Shown here in pieces: positions 38,868 to 49,400 of a stretch of 64,000 bases of DNA. Source of the DNA: Verrucomicrobia bacterium IMCC26134 (GTDB lineage: Bacteria > Verrucomicrobiota > Verrucomicrobiia > Opitutales > Opitutaceae); assembly GCA_000972765.1 (NCBI GenBank), contig CP011265.1:930001-994000 (forward strand), given 5' to 3'. Numbering within the stretch: position 1 is the stretch's first letter; each line of letters begins with the position of its first letter. A program made the translations under genes and the position numbers. Below the pieces are notes generated by a model. It had not been told where the DNA came from. It was given only the letters and a program-made list of their open reading frames with translations, and did not search any database.

Positions 38868-40232
38868 TCATCGTTTGACGGGACGTGCGAAGAGCCCGGC
38901 GAGGTCGCGGGTAATGGTAAGGTAGAAATCGGTAGGCTTGCCTTCGAGGGTTTGGAAGTGCGCGCCCACGGGCGGGTGGTTGGTAACCTTGAAAATCGCG
39001 GTGCCTTCATCGATCTCGTCGAACATCGCGATGTAGGCGGTGGTGGCGCCGACGCGGTGAGCCTCCTTGCCCATGTGCCGGTAGAACGCGCCGCCTTCTC
39101 GTGATAGGGACGAACCGGCCTGGTCTTCCTCGCCGGGGCGCTTGGTTTTGAGATTATCCCAACCGAAGCCGGGGTAGATCGTGGGTAGGAATATTTTTTT
39201 CTTCGCACGCGCCCAGGCGAGATCTTTGGCCCATACTTCTTCGGCCAGTTCGGTGGCTCCCTTTTGCGAGCGGATGCGGCCGACCGACCAGGAGTGGATA
39301 ACATCGGCGCGGGCGAGTAGCGGACCTATTTCCTTGCTGGAAATCGTGTCCCGGTCGCCGGTGCGCCACCAGAAAGGCACGCCGAGCAGAATGGCGTTGC
39401 CGCCGTATTCGGGGTCGTTCTGCAGGAGATCGAGTAACTCGACGATCTCGGCGCAGGTATACGGACGATTGTCATTAAAGCCGATGCCCCAGATGGCGAT
39501 GAGCGGCTTGCCGCCGAGCCGCAGGATGGCGCCATCTTCGCGGATCCCGGACAGGCGGCAGAGTCGTTTCCAGTCCTCCATGATAATGGAGCGGAGCTCA
39601 CCCTTTTTCAAACCGGAGAGGTCATACATGATCGTCCACGCAACCCCGTTGTAGTGGGCGGCGAGGCGGGTGTTGTTCATCACCACATTGCGGGCATCCA
39701 CGGCGGCGGGCGTGCGCAGGTCGTTGCCAAAGCGCTGGAGAAAGGCGCCGCCGATGCCGTATTCGTTCATCCATTTGAAGTGCCGGAAAACGGTCGCTCC
39801 ATTGTAGGAGCTGAAAATTTCGGCGGTGCTGCCGTCGGCATTGCGGAAGCCGGTGGGGTAGCGCTCCTCCGGACGCAGCTCGGTCATGTCGGGCCACATC
39901 TCAACCGTCACGGTGGCGGGATCGAAACGTTCGCTGTCTTTTGAAAAGTGAACCCAGCCCCTGTTCGAGCCATCGCCCTCGGCGTTGAACCAGCCTTGGT
40001 AACCGGTGAAGAGTCGCCCCGCCATGCCTTCCTGCCATTTGCCCGGAGCGGTGGGGCCCTCGTAGGGGCGGAGACGCGCGTCCACTTGTTCCCACGTGGT
40101 GCCGGGATCGCCCTTCGGCAGCAGGCTTTCAAATTTTGGAGCTGGCAGAGGAGTGACGACAGGTGCGGCGGCGCCGGTCGGTTGAGTGGTAGAGGCGAAG
40201 AGCATGGCAAGGAGGAGGAGGCTGGAACGCAT
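38868..40232 (-). CDS. Secreted GH71/GH99-like glycosidase, second copy
   Basis: The 454-residue protein has a signal peptide (MRSSLLLLAMLFASTTQPTG). It shows the same motif order as the protein at 25945: LFTGYQGWFNAEGDG, EMWPDMTELRPEERYPTGF, IFSSYNGATVFRHFKWM, GAFLQRFG, WTIMYDLSGLKKGEL, GKPLIAIWGIGF, TIYPGFGWDNL and IAMFDEIDEGTAIFKV. The conserved carboxylates in FDEIDE are candidates for catalysis. It lies 28 nt after the sulfatase ending at 40261, so it is probably in the sulfatase operon and works on the same, presumably sulfated, glycan. The exact substrate is not known. Confidence 0.82.
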   Translation of the reverse strand: MRSSLLLLAMLFASTTQPTGAAAPVVTPLPAPKFESLLPKGDPGTTWEQVDARLRPYEGPTAPGKWQEGMAGRLFTGYQGWFNAEGDGSNRGWVHFSKDSERFDPATVTVEMWPDMTELRPEERYPTGFRNADGSTAEIFSSYNGATVFRHFKWMNEYGIGGAFLQRFGNDLRTPAAVDARNVVMNNTRLAAHYNGVAWTIMYDLSGLKKGELRSIIMEDWKRLCRLSGIREDGAILRLGGKPLIAIWGIGFNDNRPYTCAEIVELLDLLQNDPEYGGNAILLGVPFWWRTGDRDTISSKEIGPLLARADVIHSWSVGRIRSQKGATELAEEVWAKDLAWARAKKKIFLPTIYPGFGWDNLKTKRPGEEDQAGSSLSREGGAFYRHMGKEAHRVGATTAYIAMFDEIDEGTAIFKVTNHPPVGAHFQTLEGKPTDFYLTITRDLAGLFARPVKR

Positions 40233-40260
40233 GAAAAAGGGATGTTACTGTGCGAGCGGG

Positions 40261-42192
40261 TCAGAGAGCGGGAGCGGAAGACACCGGCACGACTTCGACC
40301 GAAACCGAGGGGAACAGCGTGCTCGGTGCGGGGGACTTGGGCCGGCCGTGCGCGGCGCCGGTCCAGATCGGAGTCGTGCTGCCGTCAGCGTGGCGAACGA
40401 CCAGGTTGTCGACGTAAACCTCATACGTGCCGGCGCGGGGGCCGTAAAAAGTGAGCGCGTGACCATTGGCTCCGTCGGGCGACTGACCGGAAAGGCCGAT
40501 GGCACGGCGTTCCCATTTGCCGACACCGGCGCGCACCGGGGGATTGGCGCTCTGGGGGCGGCCGAACTGATCCACGAATGAGTTGGCGCGCATGATCAGT
40601 TCACGGCCACCGTTAGCTACTCCGCGAAACAAGCAGTAGCCCGCGCCCGAAGGCAGTGAATCGGGGCCGCAGGCGATATCGAACTCCAGACGGTCACGGC
40701 TGTCTCTCGCGGCTGGAAAACTGCGCAGGTTGACGAAGAGGCTTTCCTTGGACGCGACGGGGCCGGACTGGCGAACGACGATCTTGAGCACATCGCCTTC
40801 GGGCGCGGGCGCGGCGACGGGCACCAGCGTCGGCCGGTGGCTCAACTCGAGCCCCATCGCGCGGACTCGTGCGTCCATGCGGGCGGTGAGATCGGCGAGG
40901 AGAGTGGGGTTTTTGGCGGCGAGATTCTGTTTTTCTCCGGGATCCCGGTCGAGGTCGTAGAGGTCGTCGTGGTCGAGGTAGCGGATGACCTTCCACTTGC
41001 CGGAACGCAGGGCATCGGTGGCACGGAAGCTCCAGTAGAGTTCTCCTGGCGGCAGCGCGACGCCACGGAGCAGGGTGGGGGAGAGGTCACGTCCGTCCAC
41101 GTCGGCGGCAGGGGCTGCGAGGGGCTGCGCCGCCAGGCCGGCGAGCGTCGGCCAGACATCCAGCAGGGAAGCAACATCGGGGAATGTAGTGCCCGGGAGG
41201 ATATGCCCCGGCCAGCGCAGCGCGGCCGGCACGCACAGGCCGCCTTGCCAGAGGGAGTGTTTACCGCCGCGGTAGGGCGCGTTGCTCGCGCGATTCTCGA
41301 CGCCGCCGTTGTCGGAGGCGAAGAAGACGATGGTATTGTCCGCCAAGCCGTTTTTATCGAGCGAGGCGAGGATGCGACCGACAGAATCATCGAGGTAGGC
41401 TACGAGTGCGTAGTATTCGCGGATCGCGGGGGTGGTGACTTTTGCGGGCACGCGGTCGACCCAGCCCTCGAGAGTCTGGATAGGTGAGTGAGGGGCGTGG
41501 AAGGGCACGTAGGCGACAAAGGGGCGGTCGCGCGAGGCGGTGATAAAGTCTATGGCATGAGTTACGATCATGTCCGACGTGTAACCGGCGGCGTCGGGCT
41601 GGTAGTCGCGGTTGTGCCACCATGTAACGGGGCCTTTGCCCTGCTGGGTGCGGCGGGTGAACTGGTCGGCTCCGCCACCGTAGTAGTTCCACACTTCGTC
41701 GAAACCGTAGGCGTTCACGCCCGGACCGGTGAAGACGGGCATCGCGGTGCGGCCGGGAAACGTGGCCATGTAAGCCGCGTGAAACTCAGGAGTCTCAGGG
41801 TCGTCGCTGTTGTGCCACTTGCCGAAAAGGCCGGTGGTATAGCCGGCGGCGCGGAAGGCAGCGGCGAACGTGGGGATGGCGGGGTCGAGCACGCCCTCGG
41901 TGTTGGGGCCCGCTCCAACTCTGGCGGGGTGGCGGGCCGTAAGCAGAGCGGCGCGCGCCGGCGAGCACACCGGCCAGGAATGGAAGGCGGTCAGGTTTGC
42001 GCCCGCGCCGAGTAGACGGTCGAGATTCGGAGTAGGGATGGGGCCGCCGGTGGCCGAAAGATCGCCGTGGCCGAGGTCGTCGGCCAGCAGGATAACGATG
42101 TTGGGCGGTGCGCTTTCCTTGGACGCGGCGCGGGCCGGCAGTAGTGCGAGCGCGCCGGTGAGCAAAACGGAGAACAGAATCGGGAGACGCAT
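40261..42192 (-). CDS. Secreted S1 sulfatase with extra C-terminal beta domain
   Basis: The 643-residue product from ATG 42192 has a signal peptide (LPILFSVLLTGALALLPARA). The sulfatase domain starts NIVILLADDLGHGDLSATGG, carries the formylglycine motif C76-S-P-A-R and the metal-site segment FFASDNGGVENR, and ends near YDLDRDPGEKQNLAAKN. After about residue 460 a further 180-residue beta-rich domain (DVLKIVVRQSGPVASKESLF, HALTFYGPRAGTYEVYVDN) follows. It resembles a carbohydrate-binding sandwich. The enzyme should hydrolyse sugar sulfate esters in the periplasm or outside. It lies 73 nt after the upstream sulfatase. Cys at the first motif position implies maturation by an aerobic or radical-SAM formylglycine enzyme encoded elsewhere. 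Confidence 0.9.
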   Translation of the reverse strand: MRLPILFSVLLTGALALLPARAASKESAPPNIVILLADDLGHGDLSATGGPIPTPNLDRLLGAGANLTAFHSWPVCSPARAALLTARHPARVGAGPNTEGVLDPAIPTFAAAFRAAGYTTGLFGKWHNSDDPETPEFHAAYMATFPGRTAMPVFTGPGVNAYGFDEVWNYYGGGADQFTRRTQQGKGPVTWWHNRDYQPDAAGYTSDMIVTHAIDFITASRDRPFVAYVPFHAPHSPIQTLEGWVDRVPAKVTTPAIREYYALVAYLDDSVGRILASLDKNGLADNTIVFFASDNGGVENRASNAPYRGGKHSLWQGGLCVPAALRWPGHILPGTTFPDVASLLDVWPTLAGLAAQPLAAPAADVDGRDLSPTLLRGVALPPGELYWSFRATDALRSGKWKVIRYLDHDDLYDLDRDPGEKQNLAAKNPTLLADLTARMDARVRAMGLELSHRPTLVPVAAPAPEGDVLKIVVRQSGPVASKESLFVNLRSFPAARDSRDRLEFDIACGPDSLPSGAGYCLFRGVANGGRELIMRANSFVDQFGRPQSANPPVRAGVGKWERRAIGLSGQSPDGANGHALTFYGPRAGTYEVYVDNLVVRHADGSTTPIWTGAAHGRPKSPAPSTLFPSVSVEVVPVSSAPAL

Positions 42193-42265
42193 GGGGGTAG
42201 GGTTGCGGTGGACTGGGAGCGCGCAGGGTGGCGCTGCGGGGGCCAAGAGCGGGGCGGCGAATGTA

Positions 42266-43855
42266 TCAGAGAATCGTATACGGAACCTTGTTTTCAGCAA
42301 AGAACTCGCGCCGGCCGGTGTCGTTCATGGTGGAAGCCCACTGCGTGAGTTTTTCGCCCAGCTCGGCGGCGATGCGGTAGCCTTGCGGGGTGCCGCGCAG
42401 ATTGTTGACCTCGCCGGGATCGGTAGCGCGTGAAAAGATCATGTCGCCGTGGGCGCGGTAATCGTTTTTCGGAAAGGGGCAATTGAGCCAGCGGCCCAGC
42501 TTGTGGTGCTCGGTGATGATGGTGGCCTGCGACCAGTTTTCCGACACGAGAAAATCGCGTCCGAGCGGAGCGCCACGTTGGAGCAAGGAGGCGAGGGATC
42601 GCCCGGCGAGCGAGTAATCGGTGCCGGGCGAAGGCAGGTCGCAGAGTTCGCGCAGGGTGGGATAAAGGTCGGTGAGATCCACGAGATCATGACGAACCGC
42701 GCCGGGCGAGATACGACCGGGTAGACGGGCGATGAAGGGAACGCGCAGGGTGTCCTCGTAGACGTTGTGACCGAAGGAGGCTTTCTCGATCATGCCGTGG
42801 GCACCGACAAAGTCGCCATGGTCGGAGGTGTAGATGACGAGGGTGTTTTCGGCGAGGCCGAGGCGGTCCAGATCGTCGAGGATCGTGCCAACGTGGTCAT
42901 CAATCTCGGAGACCAGGGCGTAGTAGTAGGCGAGGTAGCGGCGGTAGAGGGCATCGTCGCCGTCGGCGGCGGCGAGGTTCCATGGTTTGCCGTTGTTGTG
43001 GCGAAGGTCGCGGAGAAAGGGCGGAAGGGCCTCGGCGGGTTCGCGGAGGGATGCAGGCAGGCGGAGGTTCGCCTGATTGAAGCGATCGGCGTAGGAGGCC
43101 AGCGGGGTGTAGGGTTGATGGGGACGGTAGAAGGTCGTCCAGGCGAAGAACGGTTCCTTGTCCGCAGCGCGCTCGGCGAGGAAATCGCGGGTGTTTCGGG
43201 TAGCCCACGCTTCCATGGTGGCTTCGGGCGGAAGTGCCGAGATGCGACAGCCGAAGTCGGCCGCCTGGTTGCCGGGGAGCTTGTAGCCGAATTCTGCATT
43301 CCAATCCTCCATGAAGCGGGAAGTGAGACCCTTGCTTTCGATCCAGTTCCAGTAGTTGGCCTGGTCGCCGTGTTTCGCTTCTTCGGGTTGTGTGCCTGCG
43401 GCGAAATCCCAGTCGGTGTCGGCTTGGGTGGCGAGATGGCGCTTGCCGGTGGTGAACGTGCGGTAGCCCGCCTGTTTAAAGAGCCGCTGAAGCGGGATGG
43501 CGCTCTTGAACATTGAGCTTCGCTCGCCGTTGCGCATCAGGCCCAGCGTGCGGGGCGCGAGGCCGGTGATGAGAGCGTTGCGCGAAGGGGCGCAAATGGC
43601 GTCAGGACAATAGGCGCGTTCAAAGCGGGCGCCTTGGGCGGCGAGCAGATCGATGCGCGGCGTGGGTAAATCGGGATGGCCGGCGCAGGAGAGGCAACCT
43701 GCGTTGTGTTGATCGGCCAAGATCAGCAGCACATTGGTGCGTTTCGTGGGGGAGCGGGAACCGGGAGCGGGGATAGCGGCGGACATGGAAGGGTTGGCGA
43801 GTGAGGCAGCTGCGGCTCCGGTGACGGCGGTGTGGAGAAATTCACGGCGATTCAT
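42266..43855 (-). CDS. Tat-exported S1 sulfatase
   Basis: The 529-residue protein begins MNRREFLHTAVTGAAAASLA, a twin-arginine type signal. The sulfatase core has NVLLILADQHNAGCLSCAG, the formylglycine motif C88-A-P-S-R and a metal site in VIYTSDHGDFVGAHGM. It is complete, ending FFAENKVPYTIL. Use of Tat while the neighbouring sulfatase uses a Sec signal suggests folding or cofactor loading before export. It is first of a minus-strand series of sulfatase, sulfatase, GH71/99-like, frameshifted sulfatase, with a palindromic TAAACGTTTA about 145 nt upstream. Confidence 0.92.
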   Translation of the reverse strand: MNRREFLHTAVTGAAAASLANPSMSAAIPAPGSRSPTKRTNVLLILADQHNAGCLSCAGHPDLPTPRIDLLAAQGARFERAYCPDAICAPSRNALITGLAPRTLGLMRNGERSSMFKSAIPLQRLFKQAGYRTFTTGKRHLATQADTDWDFAAGTQPEEAKHGDQANYWNWIESKGLTSRFMEDWNAEFGYKLPGNQAADFGCRISALPPEATMEAWATRNTRDFLAERAADKEPFFAWTTFYRPHQPYTPLASYADRFNQANLRLPASLREPAEALPPFLRDLRHNNGKPWNLAAADGDDALYRRYLAYYYALVSEIDDHVGTILDDLDRLGLAENTLVIYTSDHGDFVGAHGMIEKASFGHNVYEDTLRVPFIARLPGRISPGAVRHDLVDLTDLYPTLRELCDLPSPGTDYSLAGRSLASLLQRGAPLGRDFLVSENWSQATIITEHHKLGRWLNCPFPKNDYRAHGDMIFSRATDPGEVNNLRGTPQGYRIAAELGEKLTQWASTMNDTGRREFFAENKVPYTIL

Positions 43856-43997
43856 GGCGTGGGGCGGGGTTGGAAATGTTGGTCAAAATGGGACGTGGGC
43901 CGGGACGAAATTTGTTCTCGCGCCCACACGAAGGCCCAAGATTTCAAGCTGACCCAGTGATGAATCGGATCCTAGCCGAACAGCGAGGCTGATTCAT

Positions 43998-44100
43998 GTA
44001 AACGTTTAACCATTGTGTTAAAGTGCTACACCATAGGTAGGGTTTCAAGATTGCGAGTGGAAGCACAAGGATTTTTAATGTTTTGACTAATCGTTTTAAC
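43998..44100. promoter_or_regulatory. Putative operators between the sulfatase operon and the prepilin-like gene
   Basis: The 310-nt gap 43856-44165 has no gene. It contains GTAAACGTTTAAC (43998-44010; palindromic core TAAACGTTTA) and TAATCGTTTTAAC (44088-44100). Both resemble the LacI-type motifs elsewhere, so the two divergent units may be co-regulated. Confidence 0.5.
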
Positions 44101-44165
44101 TATGCTTCTTTCACCTCATTTGATCGTTTTCCGTATCCCCTCAATTTCGTCTCCCCCTTACCCCT

Positions 44166-44846
44166 ATGAGTTCCCCTGGCTTTTCCCGTGGTGAAGTTAT
44201 GTTTGGCCTCGGCCTATTCTGTGTCGGTGCCTTGGTGATGACGGCGGCGGGCGAGCGTGTGACGCGCGCTGTCTCTGATGCAGATGCTGCGAGCGACCTC
44301 CGGGGCCTTGCGGCAGCTGGCTTGCTCTATGTCGCAGAGCAGAATGGCAGCCTGCCACCTTATAACCCTAAGGATCCGATTTCAGGTCAAGTTGCGAGCT
44401 GGCACTGGAGCACGTCCAAGGTGGCTACCTTGAGGCCTTACATCACGGATGATTCCTTTTTGTTCAATATTGGTGAAGATCCGGTTATCGCTAATCCCTC
44501 GAGCCGCAATGACTCCCCGTCCTAGGGCATGAATATCCGATTAAACCGGGTTCGGGCTTTGGAGATGTCGAACATTCAGAATCCCGGGCAAAAGGTCTGG
44601 TTCGCCGAAGCCGGTCATCTGGCTAACGGCGAGCGCAAAAAAGGCGGCCTAGATTCCTTCGTGGTGAATCCCGATAAACCCGCCAACGAGGCCGGAGTCT
44701 TCCCGCGTCGCGATGGAGTCGGGGCATTCGTGGTCTATTTTGACGGCCGAGTTGAGTTGATCGAAAACGTTTACAATAGTGAGGTTGCAGCTCCGATGCA
44801 GGCTAAGGATCCTCAAGCTGCTTTGCGCAAACACTGGAACCTGTAG
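44166..44846 (+). pseudogene. Prepilin-like protein gene interrupted by an in-frame amber codon
   Basis: From ATG 44166 the frame reads a short leader, a hydrophobic N-terminal helix (EVMFGLGLFCVGALVMTAAG) and ASDLRGLAAAGLLYVAEQNG. It meets TAG at 44523-44525 and continues in frame as GMNIRLNRVRALEMSN to VVYFDGRVELIENVY. H-X9-DG type prepilin-like proteins commonly have a Tyr-Gly-Met-Asn segment at this place, so TAG most simply replaces a Tyr codon. The usual FTLIE core is also degenerate (GFSRGEVMFG), which supports decay. A downstream ATG at 44529 could make a 105-residue product but would lack a leader. It lies upstream of the second LacI gene. Confidence 0.7.
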
Positions 44847-45089
44847 TCAGCGAGACTCGGCATAAACCCGAGAATCGAGAAATTCGAAATCTTAATAGAC
44901 TGGAGTTCGTAAAACGCTTGATTTATTGAGGTTACGATGAAAACAGTGACCAACCTACGGTAAAAACGCACCGTAACGGGTAAGCGAACGATAAGATAAC
45001 CAGCAGCTTGCGGAAGACCGCTTATTTCCGTGTCGGGTGTAATCCCGGGCACGCCCTAAGGCGGGCTTGCTTAGGGACTAGGCTTAGTT

Positions 45090-45099
45090 CAATCGATTG
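45090..45099. promoter_or_regulatory. Palindromic putative operator before the second LacI gene
   Basis: CAATCGATTG is a perfect 10-bp palindrome seven bases before ATG 45107. It shares AATCGATT with the palindrome before the first LacI gene (10503-10518). Autoregulation is likely. The rest of 44847-45089 shows no gene. Confidence 0.5.
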
Positions 45100-45106
45100 C
45101 GCTACT

Positions 45107-46126
45107 ATGGCTCGCATCACAATTGAAGACGTCGCTCGCGCGGCAAATTGCTCGACCGCGACCGTCTCCCTCGTGCTCAACGGCCGCGGCCGGGTTGCGG
45201 AAAAAACCCGCAAACGCGTGCTCAAGGTTCAAGAAGACATGGCTTACGTGCCCAATCCCGCAGGCCGCAGCCTGCGTATGCAAAAAAGCAACACCGTCGG
45301 CCTCCTTTTTTACCCGACTTGCGCGAAGTTATTTCGTAACGTTTTTTACGCTGAAATCATGGAGGGATTAGAGGAGGCCATGAGTCATGCCGGCTACGAT
45401 TTACTCCTCTCGGGCGGCGATTTTTCGGCGGAGCAAAATAAGATGCCTGCTTTTCTCCAGCAGCATAGGGTGGATGCGGCCGTGCTACTCGGTGCATTTC
45501 CTCGCCGAATCGTGGAGCGCTTAGGCGAGGCCGGTGTGCCCCTCATGCTTCTCGATAGCAACTACGAGGAGCTGCCGATGGACAGCATCACCACCGACGG
45601 CTACAGCGCCGGCAAGATGGTTGTGGCGCACCTGCACCAAAAAGGCCACCGCCGCATGCTGTTCATGGCGTATTCGCTCGAAGACTACAATATTGACGCC
45701 CGCGTCCGCGGTTTCGAGGCGGGCCTGCTTGCCCACGGCTTGCCAGGCGAGGACGCCGTAATCCGGGATTTTATCCTTCACGAAGATGCACTGTCCAGAC
45801 TCCTGGAACGCCTCGCCCGCCCGGACGCACCGACTGCGGTGGTATGCGTAAACGACACCCTTGCCGTCGCACTCATGACGCGTCTGCGCGAGGCCGGCTA
45901 CAGCCTCCCGGAGCAGGTAAGTTTCGTCGGTTTCGATGACGACGTTTACGCCCGGGAAATCAAACCGAGCCTTACAACCGTAAGTATTGACAAGGCTTCG
46001 CTTGGCCGGGAAGGCGCGGCGATTTTGATCAACCGCCTGCGCGATCCAGGCGCCCGAGTGACCAAGATTCGCCTGCCGGTGCAGCTCATTGAGCGCGATT
46101 CCGTTGCGACTATCCCGGTGACCTAA
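45107..46126 (+). CDS. LacI-family transcriptional regulator
   Basis: The 339-residue protein begins MARITIEDVARAANCSTATV, a canonical LacI helix-turn-helix, with the hinge MAYVPNPAGRSLR. The effector domain shows TVGLLFYPTCAKLF, VDAAVLLGAFPRRIVERLG, TDGYSAGKMVVAHLHQKGHR, AVVCVNDTLAVALM, SFVGFDDDVYAREIKPSLTT and the C-terminal LIERDSVA. ATG 45107 is chosen because the DNA-binding domain starts there; an upstream in-frame ATG adds 33 unlike residues. It lies between a decayed prepilin-like gene and a PEP-CTERM giant, as the first LacI gene lies beside a similar pair. Its effector sugar cannot be read from sequence. Confidence 0.93.
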   Translation: MARITIEDVARAANCSTATVSLVLNGRGRVAEKTRKRVLKVQEDMAYVPNPAGRSLRMQKSNTVGLLFYPTCAKLFRNVFYAEIMEGLEEAMSHAGYDLLLSGGDFSAEQNKMPAFLQQHRVDAAVLLGAFPRRIVERLGEAGVPLMLLDSNYEELPMDSITTDGYSAGKMVVAHLHQKGHRRMLFMAYSLEDYNIDARVRGFEAGLLAHGLPGEDAVIRDFILHEDALSRLLERLARPDAPTAVVCVNDTLAVALMTRLREAGYSLPEQVSFVGFDDDVYAREIKPSLTTVSIDKASLGREGAAILINRLRDPGARVTKIRLPVQLIERDSVATIPVT

Positions 46127-46243
46127 GATTGCACGGGGGGAGTGAGAATGCTCCCCATGTTTCATTACATCGCAATTAGAATCAGTCTGTTGTCGCTAGG
46201 TTTAGTGCGAGTCGATTAATCAGCATCTCACCGGCATTTTTAT

Positions 46244-46414
46244 TTTATCGTTTAACCACCGATTCAATCAGGTTCGCGTTTATTCGTTCGCACCTTTAGC
46301 GGGTGTATTCATAGCGTAAAAGCGATTCTCTACGTGTTCCAGTCGAGGTGGTGCTTTTAAACCCATCTTCCTTTAATTTGAGATTGACCGGCCTTAAAAT
46401 CTAAACGATTAATC
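46244..46414. promoter_or_regulatory. Leader of the second giant repeat gene with two putative operators
   Basis: The gap 46127-46458 has no gene. TTTATCGTTTAAC (46244-46256) and TAAACGATTAATC (46402-46414) match the recurring motif. The second lies 17 nt before a TTG at 46432 that is in frame with the following gene. Confidence 0.5.
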
Positions 46415-46458
46415 AAGGCAGGTCACTTCGTTTGCTAAAAGCTTTTACCTCTAACGTC

Positions 46459-49400
46459 ATGCTCCCCAACCCCCTTATGTCCTGCTCCACGTCCTCGTCT
46501 GCCGCCACCCTTCGCTCCAATCGACGTCTCGTCGGTCTACGCACCGTCCTTCTCGCCGCCCTCGCCTCTAGCCCTGCTGCATATGCCGTGGATTCGTATT
46601 GGGATCCTGCGTTGGGAAAGACGATCAGTGGTTCAGGTAATGGCACTTGGCTCGCTGCGACTACCAATTGGGTGACGACTGCTGGCACCAACGTAGCCTT
46701 TCCCACGGCCAACCGCGCGGTTTTCGGAGGGGCGGCCGGCCCATTTACAGTGACTGTTGGCGGACCAATTTCTGGGGCAGGGATTCTATTCAATACCACG
46801 GGTTACACGCTTAGTGCCACCTCTGCGCAGACAATCACAAGCACGGCTGGTGTGTCATTGGCGTCGTCTTCGGTGACTGCCACGATCGGCTCGAACGTAA
46901 CTTTTACGCGAGCTACCAACGATACGATCGCGACGGCGTCAGGAACCGGTGGAACCCTTAATATCGGCGCCTTCGGTGGAGGCTCCACGGGTGCGCAGTA
47001 TGTCAACACTCAATCGGGCTCTACCGGCGCTCGCACACTTTCGATCACTTCGGGAACGATTGTTAACGTTAACGCTGGTGGCTATTTTGGCCAGAGTTCT
47101 GCCACTTCTTACGTCACTTCGGTAAACCCGAATGGAACATCCATCGTTGTTGGCTCCGACGCAAACGGCGCCTCTCTCGTAGTCAAAAATGGAGGCACCG
47201 TTATAAACGGTAACAACCAGGCATTTATTCTAGGTGGCGCTGCAACGGGTAGTGGTAATCTCACGATTGACGGAGGCGAGTTGAATGCTGGCACAGTTAC
47301 GATTGGCACCTCCGGCTCCCTACCTGCGGCGAGCGTATACGCCGGTTTGCGCTTCGGATCCGGCACGATGACCAGCGGAACCCGTATAGTGAACCTGAAT
47401 GGAGGAAATCTGACCGTCGGCCAGATTTTCGCGTCATCCGCCACATCCGGCACCAGCACAAACACTTTCAATTTCAACGGAGGCACCCTTAAGGCCAGCA
47501 TTTCCAATCCGACATTCATGGCGTCGGGTGTTGTGACCACCGCAAACGTGAGAACCGGCGGCGCTAAGATTGATACGAACTCTTTCGATATCACTATTGG
47601 ACAGGCCATTGTTCACGAGTCGGGTTTGGCCACCGCAGACGGCGGCCTGACCAAGAGCAATGTCGGCACGCTCACGCTCTCCAATACGAATACCTATAAC
47701 GGCACCACGACCATCAACGGTGGCACGTTGTCCCTTGGCACCACCGGAACGATCAATAGCAGCAGTGGCATCACCATCAATGGTAGCGGAGCCAAGTTCC
47801 TACAGACCAACACCACGACGGCCGTATCCCCGTCGGTGACTCTCACTCAGGGCACGCTTACCGGTAGCGGCACGGTCAATACTGTGAACGTCGGCGCAGG
47901 CACCGGTGGAATCATTTCCAACAACAACGGCGTAGCCGGAGCCGCGCTGACCATCGGTGCTTTGACCTTCGGCGGTGCCGCTACGGTGAATACATTTAGC
48001 AGCTCCACTTCGGCTGCGATTGTCACCACCGGCGCCCTTTCAACGACCGGTGCCGGTAGCGTGACCATTAATCCTACGGCGGCGACTTGGGCAAACGGGA
48101 CGAATTACAATCTTGTTAGCTTCGGCAGCCTCTCCGGATCTGGGTTTGGCGCGTTTACGCTAGGCACGGTTGGCGGAATAACCAGTCGGCAGAGCGCATC
48201 TTTGCTCAATTCTGGCTCCGCCATTCAGCTCCTTTTAACCGGCGACACGCCCTACTGGACTGGCGCTGGCGACGGAAATTGGAACCTTGCCTCGACCAAC
48301 AACTGGAAGCTACTCAACGCCGGCACAACCACCACGTTCCTTGCGGCCGACGTCTCGCTCTTCAATGATAGCGCTACCGGCGCGGGACCGCTTTCGGTCA
48401 ATATTGATACGGCCAACGTAGCGCCGGCCTCCACCACCTTCGACAATACCACCAAAGATTACGCACTGAGCGGCGCTTTCGGCATCTCCAGCGGCACGCT
48501 CACCAAGACAGGCACCGGTAATCTGAGCGTCAGCACGGCCAACACCTACACTGGTGCCACGGCCATCAATGGCGGCACCGTCACGCTTAGCGGAAGTGGC
48601 ACAATCGGCACCGGCTCTTCCCTCACGCTGGGTGGCGGCAAATTGAACCTCGGCGGCACCAGCCAGTCCGTCGGTGCGGTTTCGGTAACGACCTCTGCGG
48701 CCAGCGGCGACACCATTGCTAACGGTAATCTTACCGGCACTTCCTACGCAGTGAGCAACGCCTCGGGTGATGTCGGCATTTCAGCCAACCTTTTGGCCAA
48801 TGGCTCAGCAGGCTTGGCCAAAACCGGCAACGGCACGGTCACCCTGTCCGGTGCGAATACCTACACGGGTGCCACTGGTATCAATGGCGGAACCGTCACG
48901 ATCAGCGGCAGCGGCACGCTGGGAACCGGCTCGGCGCTGACCCTGGGTGGAGGTAAATTGGATCTCGGCGGCACCAGCCAGTCTGTCGGTGCGGTTTCCG
49001 TCACCACCGCGGCAGCCAGCGGCGACACCATTGGCAACGGCAGCCTTACCGGCACCTCCTACGCGGCGAGCAATGTTGCGACTACCGCGACGATCTCGGC
49101 TAACCTTTTGGCAAATGGCGCAGCGGGTTTTACCAAAACCGGCAGCGGCACCGTCATCCTTTCCGGCAATAACACCTACACCGGTGCGACTGCGGTCAAC
49201 GCAGGTGTTCTCAACATCCAGCACGCCAACGCGCTCGGTAGCACGACAGGAGCGACCTCGGTGGTGAATACTGCCACCCTGCAATTGCAGGGTGGGGTAG
49301 TGTTCGCGCCCGAGACTTTGAACTTATTGTCGAACAGTGCCAGTTTCGTGGTTCTTCAAAATCTATCTGGCAATAACGAGTGGAGCGGCACGATCGCATC

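Noticed and set aside
44523-44525. TAG in the prepilin-like gene as programmed readthrough or pyrrolysine
   Set aside because: No recoding element or related system is visible, and the leader core is also degenerate, so simple decay is more likely.
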